The translations under genes were made by a program, and so were the position numbers. A model generated the notes under the pieces. It was not told the origin of the DNA, made no database searches, and saw only the letters and a list, made by a program, of their open reading frames with translations. Shown piece by piece: positions 53,805 through 63,571 of a stretch of 64,000 nt of DNA. Numbering within the stretch: the stretch's first letter is position 1; every line of letters starts with the position of its first letter. The DNA is from Saprospiraceae bacterium. GTDB taxonomy: Bacteria > Bacteroidota > Bacteroidia > Chitinophagales > Saprospiraceae. The stretch is taken from assembly GCA_022844565.1 (NCBI GenBank), contig JALHLK010000001.1, positions 125,073 to 189,072 of the forward strand, read 5' to 3'.

Positions 53805-55715
53805 TTAATTTTTAGCTTTAAAAACCATAACCCCTAAAGGTATGATATCCAAACTCAGTGAAAACATTCTCCCATGAATCGCATTCTTTTTTGAGTCATA
53901 GGATGTTTTTACTTCAAAGCCGCTGCCATTATATTTTTTGTCATCAGAATTAAAGATTAAGTTCCATTCGCCTCGAGTTGGTACGCCTAATGTATAATTT
54001 TTCCATGGTTCTGGTGTAAAATTACAGACTATTATCAAGGTGTCTTCAGGATTATCAGTTTTTCTCAAAAACGAGAGTAGGGATTTTTCGTGATCTGAAT
54101 AATCCAACCATTCAAAACCTTTGGGATCAAATTGTAAAGCATGCAAAGCAGGTTCAGTTTTGTAAAGCTTATTTAGGTCTTTTATGATATTGTTTATCCC
54201 TTTGTGGGTATCAAGTTCTAGTAGATTCCATTGTAGTCCTTGTTTGAAATTCCATTCGTCATATTGAGCTATCTCATTGCCCATGAACAATAGTTTTCCT
54301 CCAGGATGGGTAAACATATAAGAATATAGGGCTCTAAGATTTGCAAATTTTTGCCATTCGTCGCCAGGCATTCTGGTAATCATAGAACCTTTGCCATGAA
54401 CAACTTCATCATGAGATAGGGGTAAGACAAAATTTTCACTAAAAGCATACACCATGCTAAAGGTGATATTGTTATGGTGAAATTTTCTGTAGATAGGTTC
54501 TTTTTTAAAATAGCTTAGCGTGTCGTGCATCCATCCCATCATCCATTTCATGCCAAAACCAAGTCCTCCTTGGTCTACGGGATTAGTTACTCCTGCAAAG
54601 GCTGTACTCTCTTCAGCAATGATATGAGTATTTGGAAAATTTTCATATAGTGCTACATTCAAGTCTTTCAAAAGTGATATGGCAGCAAGATTTTCATTAT
54701 TACCGTACTCGTTTGGCTCCCAATCCCCTGCATTTCTACTGTAGTCTAGATAGATCATACTGGCCACAGCATCTACTCTCAATCCGTCTGCGTGATATTC
54801 CTGCATCCAAAATAAAGCACTACTTATAAGGAAAGATCTTATTTCATTTCTTTCATAATTAAAAATCAAGCTTTTCCAATCAGGGTGATATCCTTTTCTT
54901 CTGTCGGGATGTTCGTACACATGTGACCCATCAAATTCTGCCAAAGCCCATGCATCAGCGGGAAAATGTGCGGGTACCCAATCGAGAATAACTCCAATGT
55001 TGGCTTCATGAAATTTATCAACTAGGTATTTAAAGTCTTCGGGCGTCCCAAACCTACTTGTTGGTGCAAAAAAACCAGTAACTTGATATCCCCAACTCGG
55101 CTCATAGGGGTGCTCCATTACCGGCAACATTTCGATGTGTGTAAAGCCCATTTCCTTTACATAAGTTACCATCTCATCTGCCATTTCTCTATAAGTGAGG
55201 GATGTTTTTCCATCACTTTTTTTCTTCCAAGATGCTAGATGAACTTCATAAATTGAATAAGGTTTGTCTAGGTCATTGTGATCAGCTCTGGTTTTCATCC
55301 AAGCTTTATCTTTCCATTCGTAGTCTGCACTCCATATTTTTGAAGCGGTGAATGGAGGTGTCTCTGTATGTCGTGCATACGGATCTGCTTTTTCATAGTA
55401 TCCGCCATTTACACTTGATTTGATCTTGTACTTATAATTGTCACCTTTTACAACTCCGGGGATGAAGCCTTCCCAAATACCCGAAGAGTCAAACCTCACG
55501 TGCAATTCGTGTGCACCACCATTCCACAAATTGAAATCACCGACTACACTTACAGAATCGGCAGCTGGAGCAAAAATTGCAAAATAGCAACCTTCTTGAC
55601 CATCCAAAGAAATTAGGTGGGACCCTAGTTTCTCGTAGAGTTTGAAATGTTTTCCTGCCTTGAATAAATATATATCAAAGTCTGTGAGTAGGCTGTGTTT
55701 TATAACGTTGTTCAT
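53805..55715 (-). CDS. glgB: 1,4-alpha-glucan branching enzyme
   Basis: 636 residues. It makes alpha-1,6 branches in glycogen. N-terminal CBM48-like domain (about 30-110) with GCYFAIFAPAADSVSVVGDF; then the GH13 barrel with the nucleophile aspartate in GLRVDAVASMIYLDYSR (about 309-325), the acid glutamate in IIAEESTAFAGV (about 366-377), and PLSHDEVVHGKGSM (about 432-445). The C-terminal beta domain is normal. It lacks the extra N1 domain of E. coli GlgB. No other glycogen genes are nearby. Confidence 0.97.
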   Translation of the reverse strand: MNNVIKHSLLTDFDIYLFKAGKHFKLYEKLGSHLISLDGQEGCYFAIFAPAADSVSVVGDFNLWNGGAHELHVRFDSSGIWEGFIPGVVKGDNYKYKIKSSVNGGYYEKADPYARHTETPPFTASKIWSADYEWKDKAWMKTRADHNDLDKPYSIYEVHLASWKKKSDGKTSLTYREMADEMVTYVKEMGFTHIEMLPVMEHPYEPSWGYQVTGFFAPTSRFGTPEDFKYLVDKFHEANIGVILDWVPAHFPADAWALAEFDGSHVYEHPDRRKGYHPDWKSLIFNYERNEIRSFLISSALFWMQEYHADGLRVDAVASMIYLDYSRNAGDWEPNEYGNNENLAAISLLKDLNVALYENFPNTHIIAEESTAFAGVTNPVDQGGLGFGMKWMMGWMHDTLSYFKKEPIYRKFHHNNITFSMVYAFSENFVLPLSHDEVVHGKGSMITRMPGDEWQKFANLRALYSYMFTHPGGKLLFMGNEIAQYDEWNFKQGLQWNLLELDTHKGINNIIKDLNKLYKTEPALHALQFDPKGFEWLDYSDHEKSLLSFLRKTDNPEDTLIIVCNFTPEPWKNYTLGVPTRGEWNLIFNSDDKKYNGSGFEVKTSYDSKKNAIHGRMFSLSLDIIPLGVMVFKAKN

Positions 55716-55820
55716 TTGCTTTACTTTTGAATTCTAAAAGTATCAATATTTTTTTTAAATTGATATCATTTTTATCACTTATCGTTTATAAAGATAATGT
55801 TGATACCTTAAATGTAAGTA

Positions 55821-55858
55821 AAAAAAAAGTCATCCCTAACTAAAGAGATGACTTTTTC
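55821..55858 (-). terminator. Hairpin terminator of the haloperoxidase gene
   Basis: Arms AAGTCATC and GATGACTT form an 8-pair stem with a 12-base loop and a T tract on the minus strand, located just after the haloperoxidase stop at 55878. On the plus strand it is also T-rich, so it might act both ways. Confidence 0.75.
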
Positions 55859-55877
55859 TATAAAAATTATATTTTGC

Positions 55878-57242
55878 TTATTTTTTAAGTCTTATTTGAC
55901 CAACTTTTTCAGCAATAACTCTACCTAATCTAATCCCTTCTTCGCAATCAAATCTAGGATGAACACCCAAAGGAATTCTTGAAAATGCATTTTCCTCACC
56001 TAGTTCTCTAAAGTTAAGAAAAGTTCTTGGGATACCATAAAACTCAGACCTGTTTTTGTGACAATTGTCCGTAAAGGTATATTCCATACCAAACTGTTGA
56101 GCAAATATATCTCCACCCATTCCCCCAAAAGTAGAGTGACCAGAAGGGTAACCTGGAAAATCTGGTGTTAAACCTATTGCTCCAATAGCACGACCTAATG
56201 TAGGCGTAAAGTTAGGATTAATATGTTTTCTTATGAAATCTATTGGTCTTTCTACATTATGTTTATATTTTCCTTCCCACGCAGCTACGGATGCATCATT
56301 AGATCCAATTCCGAGTTTTAAGAAAAACACAAGTGTTTCTTCTAAATTTAGTTTTTCATTGGTAACAAGTTGTTCTGCAATAGCTAAGTTTCTTGCTGGT
56401 GGAGAAAATGTTAAACCTACGATATCATCACTCCAGAATTCTGCTTGCCACTGTCCTTTAAAGTCATTTCTTGTTACGGCGTCATTCACTTCCTTAAAAT
56501 CGTCGTAGTATTTATCACCAGGCTTTGTGCTGAATGGTGGTGGTGGAATAACTTTCATTTCTTCAGGAGTGATAGCAAATGTTCTAGCTTTACCCCAATA
56601 CGGGAACATTGCTCTACCATTAAATGGTGCTGTTGGTTGCCAGTTACCTTGGCCAACAGGTGGTACGTAAGAAGATGGACGAGGATCTCTTGCTTGCTTG
56701 TGCCCTTCCACATCAGACTCTGCATATTTCGACACAGCCCTAGCAACTCTAACTCCCCAATCCTCTGAAGCCTTAATAACATCAGGTGAAACTCTGTTAG
56801 TATAAGTTGTTTTTAAGCTTTCATATAATTTTAGAATCTCATTGGTTTGTGTTGCATTGGTTGAATGCATCATATCAATAGTGATTTCTTTATAAGCTAT
56901 ATTAAGCGCTATATTATAATCAACGTTTGTTGTTGAAACTAATTTAGGCAAGTTAGGTATACTGAGTGCTTCAGATAATGATCTATATTGGGTCATACCA
57001 GGTATTGCGGTTTCATAACCTACCATAGCTATGTATGCCATTGCTCTTGACGTGGGTGCAGGTCTGAAACCAGCTAGATGCGTTTCAATACCTAAATACA
57101 GTCTTGCCCATTCTACGGCAACTTCATTTTTTAATTCTGATACAACTTTTTGATCACCTTCTCCAGGAGTCTCAATTTGATCTCGTGTACAGCTTGCAAA
57201 AAATAAACTAAAAAGTACGATAGAGTAAAATATTCTTGTCAT
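55878..57242 (-). CDS. Vanadium-dependent haloperoxidase/PAP2-type lipoprotein
   Basis: 454 residues. The N-terminus has a lipobox (LFSLFFASCTRD). The three phosphatase/haloperoxidase motifs are visible: KYKHNVERPIDF (motif 1), YPSGHSTFGG (motif 2, with the histidine) and SRIPLGVHPRFDCEEG (motif 3). The fold binds vanadate in haloperoxidases or a phosphate in PAP2 phosphatases; the residues alone do not decide between them. It is anchored outside the cytoplasmic membrane. It stands alone between two terminator-like regions. Confidence 0.9.
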   Translation of the reverse strand: MTRIFYSIVLFSLFFASCTRDQIETPGEGDQKVVSELKNEVAVEWARLYLGIETHLAGFRPAPTSRAMAYIAMVGYETAIPGMTQYRSLSEALSIPNLPKLVSTTNVDYNIALNIAYKEITIDMMHSTNATQTNEILKLYESLKTTYTNRVSPDVIKASEDWGVRVARAVSKYAESDVEGHKQARDPRPSSYVPPVGQGNWQPTAPFNGRAMFPYWGKARTFAITPEEMKVIPPPPFSTKPGDKYYDDFKEVNDAVTRNDFKGQWQAEFWSDDIVGLTFSPPARNLAIAEQLVTNEKLNLEETLVFFLKLGIGSNDASVAAWEGKYKHNVERPIDFIRKHINPNFTPTLGRAIGAIGLTPDFPGYPSGHSTFGGMGGDIFAQQFGMEYTFTDNCHKNRSEFYGIPRTFLNFRELGEENAFSRIPLGVHPRFDCEEGIRLGRVIAEKVGQIRLKK

Positions 57243-57504
57243 TGGATTATAATATTTAATTAGTGTTGCAAAAATAAAGGTTTAGTTTTTTAAAAAATAA
57301 TTTTTTAACAGTTTTGTTGATATTTAATTTAAAATATATTTTTTATAATTGTATTCTAACTTTCTATATATGAATTAAAACTTTAATTTGTTATGAAATG
57401 TATGGATATTTTATATTTAATATTAAAAGTTACTAACATATATTAACAATATAAATTTTTTATGAATTGATTTTCAGGTAATTTAAAGAAAGGTAATTGC
57501 AGAA
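57243..57504. other. AT-rich intergenic region
   Basis: Very AT-rich DNA between the haloperoxidase start and the end of the cco operon. I see no ORF or clear site besides A/T runs. Confidence 0.5.
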
Positions 57505-58209
57505 TTAATGACATAGTATCGGATTCTTAAGGGCGTCAAAAAAGTTTAGACTTAAAGGCATGTTGATTAATATGCCTCTGAGGATCATCATTATTCCCAA
57601 AATACCAGTCATTGTTGGCAGTACTTTTTGGTAAAGGGTAGGGAAGTGCTTTTTAAGGTTGTTTCCAAAGTAAACGCTAACTGCCAAAAGTGGTACAGTT
57701 CCCAAGCCAAAGAAAAGCATAAAAAGACCTCCACTTAACGCACTACCTGTAGTTAATGCCCCAGCTAATGCTAAGTATACGAGTCCACAAGGTAATAAGC
57801 CATTAAGTATCCCCATTACTAAGGCATTGGGTATGCCAAACCTTTTATAAACAAAAGTATTTATTTTTAATGTATAGTTGCTTACCCCTTTAATGAGTTT
57901 ATTGTTGGTCAACAAATGATCAATATTTGAAGAAGACAGTGCAAAAAACACTAAAAAGGCTCCAGCAACAATGGAAATAATTTTTTGAGCCCCTCCAATC
58001 ACAATTAAGTGGCTAAATAGACCAATAATTATCCCAAGAATAAAGTAAGTGAGTATCCTTCCTATATTATACACTAAAATGTTGGATATCAATTGATTGC
58101 TGGTATTTGCACTTTTGCTGCAAACCCCAAGTGCTAAAGGACCACACATTCCCATACAATGTAGACTACCAGTAAGTCCTAGCGTGAATGCCATCCAAAG
58201 GAAAATCAT
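57505..58209 (-). CDS. Sulfite exporter TauE/SafE-like protein of cco operons
   Basis: 234 residues with six to seven helices. The start FLWMAFTLGLTGSLHCMGMC GPL-type, with cysteines C18 and C22, is typical of the cco-linked TauE/SafE-like group, often assigned a role in copper or cytochrome maturation. Further motifs are NIGRILTYFILG and LLPCGLVYLALAGALTTG. It starts within the last four bases of fixH (ATGA overlap), so it belongs to the cbb3 operon. The actual substrate is unproved. Confidence 0.88.
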   Translation of the reverse strand: MIFLWMAFTLGLTGSLHCMGMCGPLALGVCSKSANTSNQLISNILVYNIGRILTYFILGIIIGLFSHLIVIGGAQKIISIVAGAFLVFFALSSSNIDHLLTNNKLIKGVSNYTLKINTFVYKRFGIPNALVMGILNGLLPCGLVYLALAGALTTGSALSGGLFMLFFGLGTVPLLAVSVYFGNNLKKHFPTLYQKVLPTMTGILGIMMILRGILINMPLSLNFFDALKNPILCH

Positions 58210-58649
58210 ATGAATAGATTAAATTCTTTGTAGAAGGGAGTGTCACCTTCTGTCCAGTCTATGATAAGAATCCACCTTCCAGCTTGCATGTTCTCTGTAG
58301 AAAGTGAAATTTTCCCTGTGGCATCGAGTTTTAAATCTACATCAAAATCTCTAGTATTATCGGATGGTCTGTAGAGTTTTATCTTACCATTTACCGTCGA
58401 TTCAATATCTTTAAACATCAAATCGATGGTTTTTCCATCACTATTTTGTTGCAAAATAATTTTATTGGGGTTGGCTGCTAGGTTATTCTTTGCATCCATT
58501 CTTTTTTGATATTTCAAGTCAAGATCATAATAGTTTTCAGATACTAAATTGTGATCTTGATTACGGGAAGCAATCAACACAGTAACTAACATCGATATAA
58601 AAAATATAAAGAAAATAGTAATGTAATGTCCTGCATGTAATTTTTTCAT
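58206..58649 (-). CDS. fixH: FixH/CcoH cbb3-oxidase assembly protein
   Basis: 147 residues. One N-terminal membrane helix (about 8-28) and a soluble periplasmic domain with NYYDLDLKYQKRMDAKNNLA, the FixH signature (Y-Y-x-x-x-x-x-Y-Q). FixH helps insert copper and assemble cbb3-type oxidase. It starts 6 bases after ccoG ends and overlaps the SafE-like gene by four bases. Confidence 0.92.
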   Translation of the reverse strand: MKKLHAGHYITIFFIFFISMLVTVLIASRNQDHNLVSENYYDLDLKYQKRMDAKNNLAANPNKIILQQNSDGKTIDLMFKDIESTVNGKIKLYRPSDNTRDFDVDLKLDATGKISLSTENMQAGRWILIIDWTEGDTPFYKEFNLFI

Positions 58650-58655
58650 TTTAAA

Positions 58656-60155
58656 TTATTTTATTGGTCCAAGAAATTTGGTTGTTGTTTTATCAAGTAG
58701 TCGACCTTTTTTGTCAAATACTTGTACATTGACAGAAGTAGATCTTTCTTTTAGGTCATTTTTATTGATTTTTAAGAAAAGTGACCCTTCTGTTTTTTGA
58801 TTTGGCTTTAATACAGGAGCTTCGCCAACAAAGGTGTGTTCGATTTTGTGTTTTCCATCGAATACGATCTTGATTTCTAGTTCGTCACGGGTCTTATTGA
58901 TCAATTTATATCCGTAAAGATTGGTAATATTACCATCTCCGGAATCAATAAATGTTTGGCCAGGTGTTCTTAAAACTAATATTTCAATGCTTGTTCTACT
59001 TGCGATTAAAAAGGATTCTAAGCCTATTAAGATTACCAAGACAGCCGTATAAGCCAAAGCTCTTTTGTTCCAGATTGTTTTTTTTGCATCAATTACCCTT
59101 TCGTAACTGTCAATACGGATTAGACCTGTAGGCTTATTAATTTTTACCATTACTTCATCACACGCATCCATACATGCAGTACAGTTGACACATTCGAGTT
59201 GAATACCATCTCTTATATCAATACCTGTTGGACAGACCTGTACGCACAAATCACAATCTATACAATCTCCTTTTTTTGGAGAATTAGTTACATTATCCAA
59301 TTCAAATTTCAACGCATCAGCAGGGCACATACCCCCTTTGTCTACGCAGGTAGAGCATCCATCCTTACAATCAGATCTCTTACCATCTCTTGGCTTTATC
59401 AATTTTCCTCTTGGTTCACCTCTCACAAAATCATACGTTACAGCAAGTGATTTCTCGTCAACCATTACGCCTTGTAATCTGCCATAAGGACAAATGGTGG
59501 TACAAACCTGTTCTCTTAAAAATGCAAATACACCATAAAATGCAGCCGTGAATACTATCATAGCAATAAAACCAGTCATTTTTTCGCTAGGAGATGTACT
59601 TAAAAGCGCCCATACTTCATCTACTCCTATAATGTAAGAAAGAAAAGTATGGGCTATCAAGATTGAAACGAATACGAAAATTGAATGTTTTAGGGTTTTT
59701 TTGAAGACTTTTTCTGTTGTCCATGGTGCTTTCTCTAATCTCCTTTGTGCATTGGCATCTCCTTCGATAGCATATTCCACTCTTCTGAAGACCATTTCCA
59801 TAAAAATAGTCTGAGGGCATACCCAACCGCAGAACAGTCTGCCATAAATAACGGTAAAGAGCACTATAAATAAAACACCGATAATTGCAGCAATAACTAA
59901 AATATAAAAGTCTTGGTGTGTGATCGGTACCCCAAATATAATAAATCTCCCTTCTAAAATATTAAATAAAACCAAGGGTTCGCCTTTATATTTTAAAAAA
60001 GGAAGTCCAAAAAGTATTACAAGGAAAATATACGAAAGATATTTTCTGTACTCATAAAATTTTCCTTTAGGCATTTTGGGGAAAATCCAAACTCTTTTCC
60101 CTTTACTATCTACAGTGGCAAGCGTATCTCTGTAAGATTCTTGTTGTGTATTCAT
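58656..60155 (-). CDS. ccoG: Cytochrome c oxidase accessory protein CcoG
   Basis: 499 residues with five membrane helices and ferredoxin-type clusters. Cysteine motifs are visible: CGWVCPQT (about 111-118), CTTICPYGRLQG (about 217-228), CDLCVQVCPTG (about 303-313) and CVNCTACMDAC (about 324-334). The periplasmic C-terminal Ig-like domain is present. CcoG reduces copper for cbb3 oxidase assembly (established for family members). It lies 145 bases after ccoP, beyond a strong hairpin. Confidence 0.96.
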   Translation of the reverse strand: MNTQQESYRDTLATVDSKGKRVWIFPKMPKGKFYEYRKYLSYIFLVILFGLPFLKYKGEPLVLFNILEGRFIIFGVPITHQDFYILVIAAIIGVLFIVLFTVIYGRLFCGWVCPQTIFMEMVFRRVEYAIEGDANAQRRLEKAPWTTEKVFKKTLKHSIFVFVSILIAHTFLSYIIGVDEVWALLSTSPSEKMTGFIAMIVFTAAFYGVFAFLREQVCTTICPYGRLQGVMVDEKSLAVTYDFVRGEPRGKLIKPRDGKRSDCKDGCSTCVDKGGMCPADALKFELDNVTNSPKKGDCIDCDLCVQVCPTGIDIRDGIQLECVNCTACMDACDEVMVKINKPTGLIRIDSYERVIDAKKTIWNKRALAYTAVLVILIGLESFLIASRTSIEILVLRTPGQTFIDSGDGNITNLYGYKLINKTRDELEIKIVFDGKHKIEHTFVGEAPVLKPNQKTEGSLFLKINKNDLKERSTSVNVQVFDKKGRLLDKTTTKFLGPIK

Positions 60156-60245
60156 TTTATATTCGTTTCTGCTCGTAAAAAATAATACAAAATCTCTTGA
60201 TTAAACCTTGTATTTTTAAGTATTAGGAGGTGTAACTTAGATTAG

Positions 60246-60284
60246 ATCAGGCTTTTTAATCGATATAATTAAAGAGCCTGATCT
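60246..60284 (-). terminator. Strong hairpin between ccoP and ccoG
   Basis: Arms GATCAGGCT and AGCCTGATC are a perfect nine-pair stem, extended inwards by A/T pairs (TTTAAT with ATTAAA). On the minus strand no T tract follows the hairpin, so it is more likely a partial terminator or RNA-stability element than a full stop. It could make ccoNOQP mRNA more abundant than ccoG-fixH mRNA. Confidence 0.6.
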
Positions 60285-60299
60285 ACAAAAAAAAAATAA

Positions 60300-61208
60300 T
60301 TATTTTTCTATTACAGTACTTTGGGATGGATCGTATAACTCACCTTCAGCTGCTTTTGGGTTTGGAGGACTTGTACCTGCCAATGTAGTGATGTATGAAG
60401 ACACCTTTTGCATAGCAGCAGGATTAAGTTGTGTTTGCCAAGCAATCATTCCTTTTTCAATTACACCATACTTTACCACTTTAAAAATATCATTGATGGT
60501 GCCACCATGTTTCCAATAATTATCAGTCAAATTGGGTCCAATTGTACCTTGTCCTTCGTTACCATGACATACAGCACAATTGGCTTTAAAGATAGCTTTA
60601 CCTTCTGCTAGTAATGGAGCGTCTTTTAGTATCTCAACATTACTTTCGTCTATGGTATTGGCCTGTAATTTTAGGAAAGAAGCTTTTTGGATTTCTGCAT
60701 TTTCCATTTCCATAGCATATTCCTCTGCCTGTCTTGGTCCTTTATCTGTAAATGTATAATAATAAAGATACACAGCCGAAAATGCAATGGTGAAATAAAA
60801 CAACCACAACCACCAAGGCGGTAAGCTATTGTCCAATTCTCTGATGCCATCGTATTCATGACCAAGATCCAAGTCTTGTTCCTTCTCTTTTGGTACTAAT
60901 CCTGCCGCGTAAGTCCATAACTTAGAAATCCACGATTCTCGAAGCACAACTTCTTTGGCTTCGGGAGCATCAGGGTCGATTCCTTTAGCGATTAAAAAGG
61001 CTTTTCGGTGGTACTCTGTAATGTCATTCATCGTACCCCATAGTTTTCCAAATACTAATGCAATCAGTAAGAATGTGGCGACAATGAAGATATTATTAAA
61101 GGCCCAATTTAAAGCATCATCCAATACACTCACCTTTTGAGAAGTTGCGAATAATGGCAATAAAATAAAAGTCACTAACAGATGGGTTGATTTAAAGTAT
61201 GATTTCAT
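60300..61208 (-). CDS. ccoP: cbb3-type cytochrome c oxidase subunit III, mono-heme
   Basis: 302 residues. An N-terminal signal-like helix, then a second membrane helix (LPPWWLWLFYFTIAFSAVYL at about 128-147, with the CcoP-type N-terminal domain), then one cytochrome c domain with CAVCH (C211, C214, H215). Proteobacterial CcoP has two heme sites; here only one is present. The single-heme form is common in Bacteroidota. It passes electrons to the oxidase core. It starts 26 bases after the end of ccoQ. Confidence 0.95.
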   Translation of the reverse strand: MKSYFKSTHLLVTFILLPLFATSQKVSVLDDALNWAFNNIFIVATFLLIALVFGKLWGTMNDITEYHRKAFLIAKGIDPDAPEAKEVVLRESWISKLWTYAAGLVPKEKEQDLDLGHEYDGIRELDNSLPPWWLWLFYFTIAFSAVYLYYYTFTDKGPRQAEEYAMEMENAEIQKASFLKLQANTIDESNVEILKDAPLLAEGKAIFKANCAVCHGNEGQGTIGPNLTDNYWKHGGTINDIFKVVKYGVIEKGMIAWQTQLNPAAMQKVSSYITTLAGTSPPNPKAAEGELYDPSQSTVIEK

Positions 61209-61234
61209 ATCCTTTTAGTTTTATTTTATGAAAA

Positions 61235-61402
61235 TTATAGATCATCATTTTCTAAAGGAATAGCGGCTATTCTCTTTATTTCATCTTTGTCTTTAACAAA
61301 AGCTACCCATGCTCCCACTAAAAACACAAACATGAATGTGAATAAGGCAAATAGTGCCATCCAATTTATATTTCCTGCTGATTCTAAAATATATTTATAC
61401 AT
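61235..61402 (-). CDS. ccoQ: CcoQ-like small subunit of cbb3 oxidase (55 residues)
   Basis: 55 residues beginning MYKYILESAGNINWMALFAL and ending IPLENDDL. It has one transmembrane helix (about 13-37), then a charged cytoplasmic tail with KDKDEIKRIA. Its size, topology and place between ccoNO and ccoP match CcoQ, which stabilises the complex. The ATG at 61402 follows the ccoNO stop by 22 bases. Confidence 0.88.
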   Translation of the reverse strand: MYKYILESAGNINWMALFALFTFMFVFLVGAWVAFVKDKDEIKRIAAIPLENDDL

Positions 61403-61424
61403 TTTTATTATTTTTTAATTATAA

Positions 61425-63554
61425 TTAATTGGTTAACATTGGTTTTACCTTGATATCAGTACCTAATCTCTGCATGTAAGCGATGAGGGCTATGATTTCT
61501 TTAGTTTCAAGATTTTCTTGTGTTATTCCTTCTTTCTTAAGTGTTGCTACAATCTCTGAAGCTTGTTTTTTGACCATATCTTCGATTCTGTCCTCGTAAC
61601 CAACTGGATATGGTTGATTAAACATTCGTAAAGCTTTTATTTTTGCAGCTGTATATTTAGTGGAATAGTCATCTTCATACATCCATGGATAAGGAGGCAT
61701 AATCGAACCCGGAGAAGTACTCGTAGGCTCAAGCATGTGATTGTAATGCCATGAATGTGGATATTTACCACCTAATCTATGAACATCTGGTCCTGTACGT
61801 TTACTACCCCATAAGAAAGGTCTATCGTATACAAATTCACCTGATTTACTATATTCTCCATATCGCTCTGTTTCAGATCGGAAAGGTCTTATCATCTGTG
61901 AGTGACAGTTGTTACATCCTTCTCTCACATAAATATCTCGTCCTTCTAACTCAAGTGGAGTATATGGTTGTACTGAAGCAATCTTTGGAGTGTTCTCATC
62001 AATAAATACCATAGGAAGTATTTGCACAAGTCCTCCAATCATCACTAAAACTGCACTAACTCCCAACATGGTCATAGGTTTGTTTTCAATCCATTTGTGC
62101 CAGTATTGTTTGCCATGAGTATGTACTTCTAAGGCCGGAGCAGATGCATTAACATTTTCAACTAATTTACCAGATTTAGCAGTTTTATAAAGGTTGTATA
62201 CCATTATGACAGCACCAATTAAGTAAATAAGGCCTCCCAAACTTCTCAAAGCGTACATTGGGACAATTTGAGTTACCGTTTCAAGGAAATTGCCATATTT
62301 TAATATTCCATCAGGAGTAAATTGTTTCCACATCATACTTTGAGTCCAGCCCGCCCAATACATTGGCAACGCATATATTAACATACCTAGTGTACTCATC
62401 CAGAAATGTGCATTGGCAAGTTTTAGAGAGTGTAAATTGGTATTGTATAATCTCGGCCACAACCAATATAAGATTCCAAATGTAAGCATACCATTCCATC
62501 CTAATGTGCCGATATGCACGTGTGCTACTGTCCAGTCAGTATAGTGACTTATAGCATTTATAGATTTGATACTTAATAGAGGACCTTCTAATGTAGCCAT
62601 ACCATATGCAGTCACCGCTACAACCATGAATTTTAAAATGGGGTCAGTTCTTACTTTATCCCAAGCACCTCTTAAAGTCAATAAACCATTAAGCATTCCA
62701 CCCCACGATGGTGCTATCAACATGAGACTAAATACTGTGCCCAAAGCTTGTGCCCAATCAGGTAGCGATGTGTATAATAAGTGATGCGGTCCTGCCCAAA
62801 TATAAATAAATATCAGTGCCCAGAAGTGAACAATCGATAATTTATAACTATACACTGGCCTATTTGCCGCTTTTGGCATGAAGTAATACATCAAACCAAG
62901 ATATGGAGTTGTCAAAAAGAAGGCAACTGCATTATGACCATACCACCATTGTACTAAAGCGTCTTGTACTCCTGCAAAGATTGGAATACTGTCGGTCAAA
63001 GAAACAGGCAATTCCAAACTTCTCACTACGTGTAATAAAGTTACCGTAATCCATGTACCTATATAGAACCATATGGCTACGTAAAGGTGATTTTCTCTTC
63101 TCTTAATAATAGTACCAAACATGTTGATGCCAAAAACAATCCATACAAGTGCAATCAAAATATCAATTGGCCACTCTAATTCTGCATATTCATGTCCACT
63201 TGTGAATCCAAGAGGTAAAGAAAGTGCGGCTAATACAATTATTAATTGCCAGCCCCAGAAATGTATTCGGGATAGTGTATCACTAAACATTCTTGCTTTT
63301 AGTAGCCTCTGAAGTGAATAATATACTCCCATGTAAATTCCATTGCCTACAAAGGCAAATATAGCAGCATTTGTATGCAAAGGTCTAATCCTACCATAAG
63401 ATAAATAGGGTTGACTAAATCCTAATTCGGGCCAGACTAGCTGCAGCGCTGCCAGTAATCCTACCGTCATTCCGACCAATCCAAAAATCGCTGTAGCTAT
63501 CCCAAAATCTCTTACGATTTTGTTGTCATAACTGAAGTGTTCTAATTGACTCAT
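61425..63554 (-). CDS. ccoNO: cbb3-type cytochrome c oxidase, fused subunits I and II
   Basis: 709 residues. The N-terminal 480 residues are CcoN with 12 helices. Heme and copper histidines are visible in PLHTNAAIFAFVGNG (low-spin heme), WWYGHNAVAFFLT and AGPHHLLYTSLPDWAQ (binuclear site), and DWTVAHVHIGTLGWN. The C-terminal 200 residues are CcoO, with heme c motif C547-NN-C550-H551-SQM and the following RPFRSETERYGEYS. In most bacteria CcoN and CcoO are separate; the fusion is known in Bacteroidota. It reduces oxygen with high affinity. It starts 17 bases after ccoS. Confidence 0.97.
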   Translation of the reverse strand: MSQLEHFSYDNKIVRDFGIATAIFGLVGMTVGLLAALQLVWPELGFSQPYLSYGRIRPLHTNAAIFAFVGNGIYMGVYYSLQRLLKARMFSDTLSRIHFWGWQLIIVLAALSLPLGFTSGHEYAELEWPIDILIALVWIVFGINMFGTIIKRRENHLYVAIWFYIGTWITVTLLHVVRSLELPVSLTDSIPIFAGVQDALVQWWYGHNAVAFFLTTPYLGLMYYFMPKAANRPVYSYKLSIVHFWALIFIYIWAGPHHLLYTSLPDWAQALGTVFSLMLIAPSWGGMLNGLLTLRGAWDKVRTDPILKFMVVAVTAYGMATLEGPLLSIKSINAISHYTDWTVAHVHIGTLGWNGMLTFGILYWLWPRLYNTNLHSLKLANAHFWMSTLGMLIYALPMYWAGWTQSMMWKQFTPDGILKYGNFLETVTQIVPMYALRSLGGLIYLIGAVIMVYNLYKTAKSGKLVENVNASAPALEVHTHGKQYWHKWIENKPMTMLGVSAVLVMIGGLVQILPMVFIDENTPKIASVQPYTPLELEGRDIYVREGCNNCHSQMIRPFRSETERYGEYSKSGEFVYDRPFLWGSKRTGPDVHRLGGKYPHSWHYNHMLEPTSTSPGSIMPPYPWMYEDDYSTKYTAAKIKALRMFNQPYPVGYEDRIEDMVKKQASEIVATLKKEGITQENLETKEIIALIAYMQRLGTDIKVKPMLTN

Positions 63555-63571
63555 ATTGATATCCGTTTAAA

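Noticed and set aside
55878-57242. Firm name as vanadium haloperoxidase
   Set aside because: The three motifs are shared with PAP2 phosphatases, so the activity is left open between the two.
60300-61208. CcoP as truncated because it has one heme site
   Set aside because: Length, start, membrane helix and end look complete; a mono-heme CcoP is known in Bacteroidota, so no truncation is claimed.
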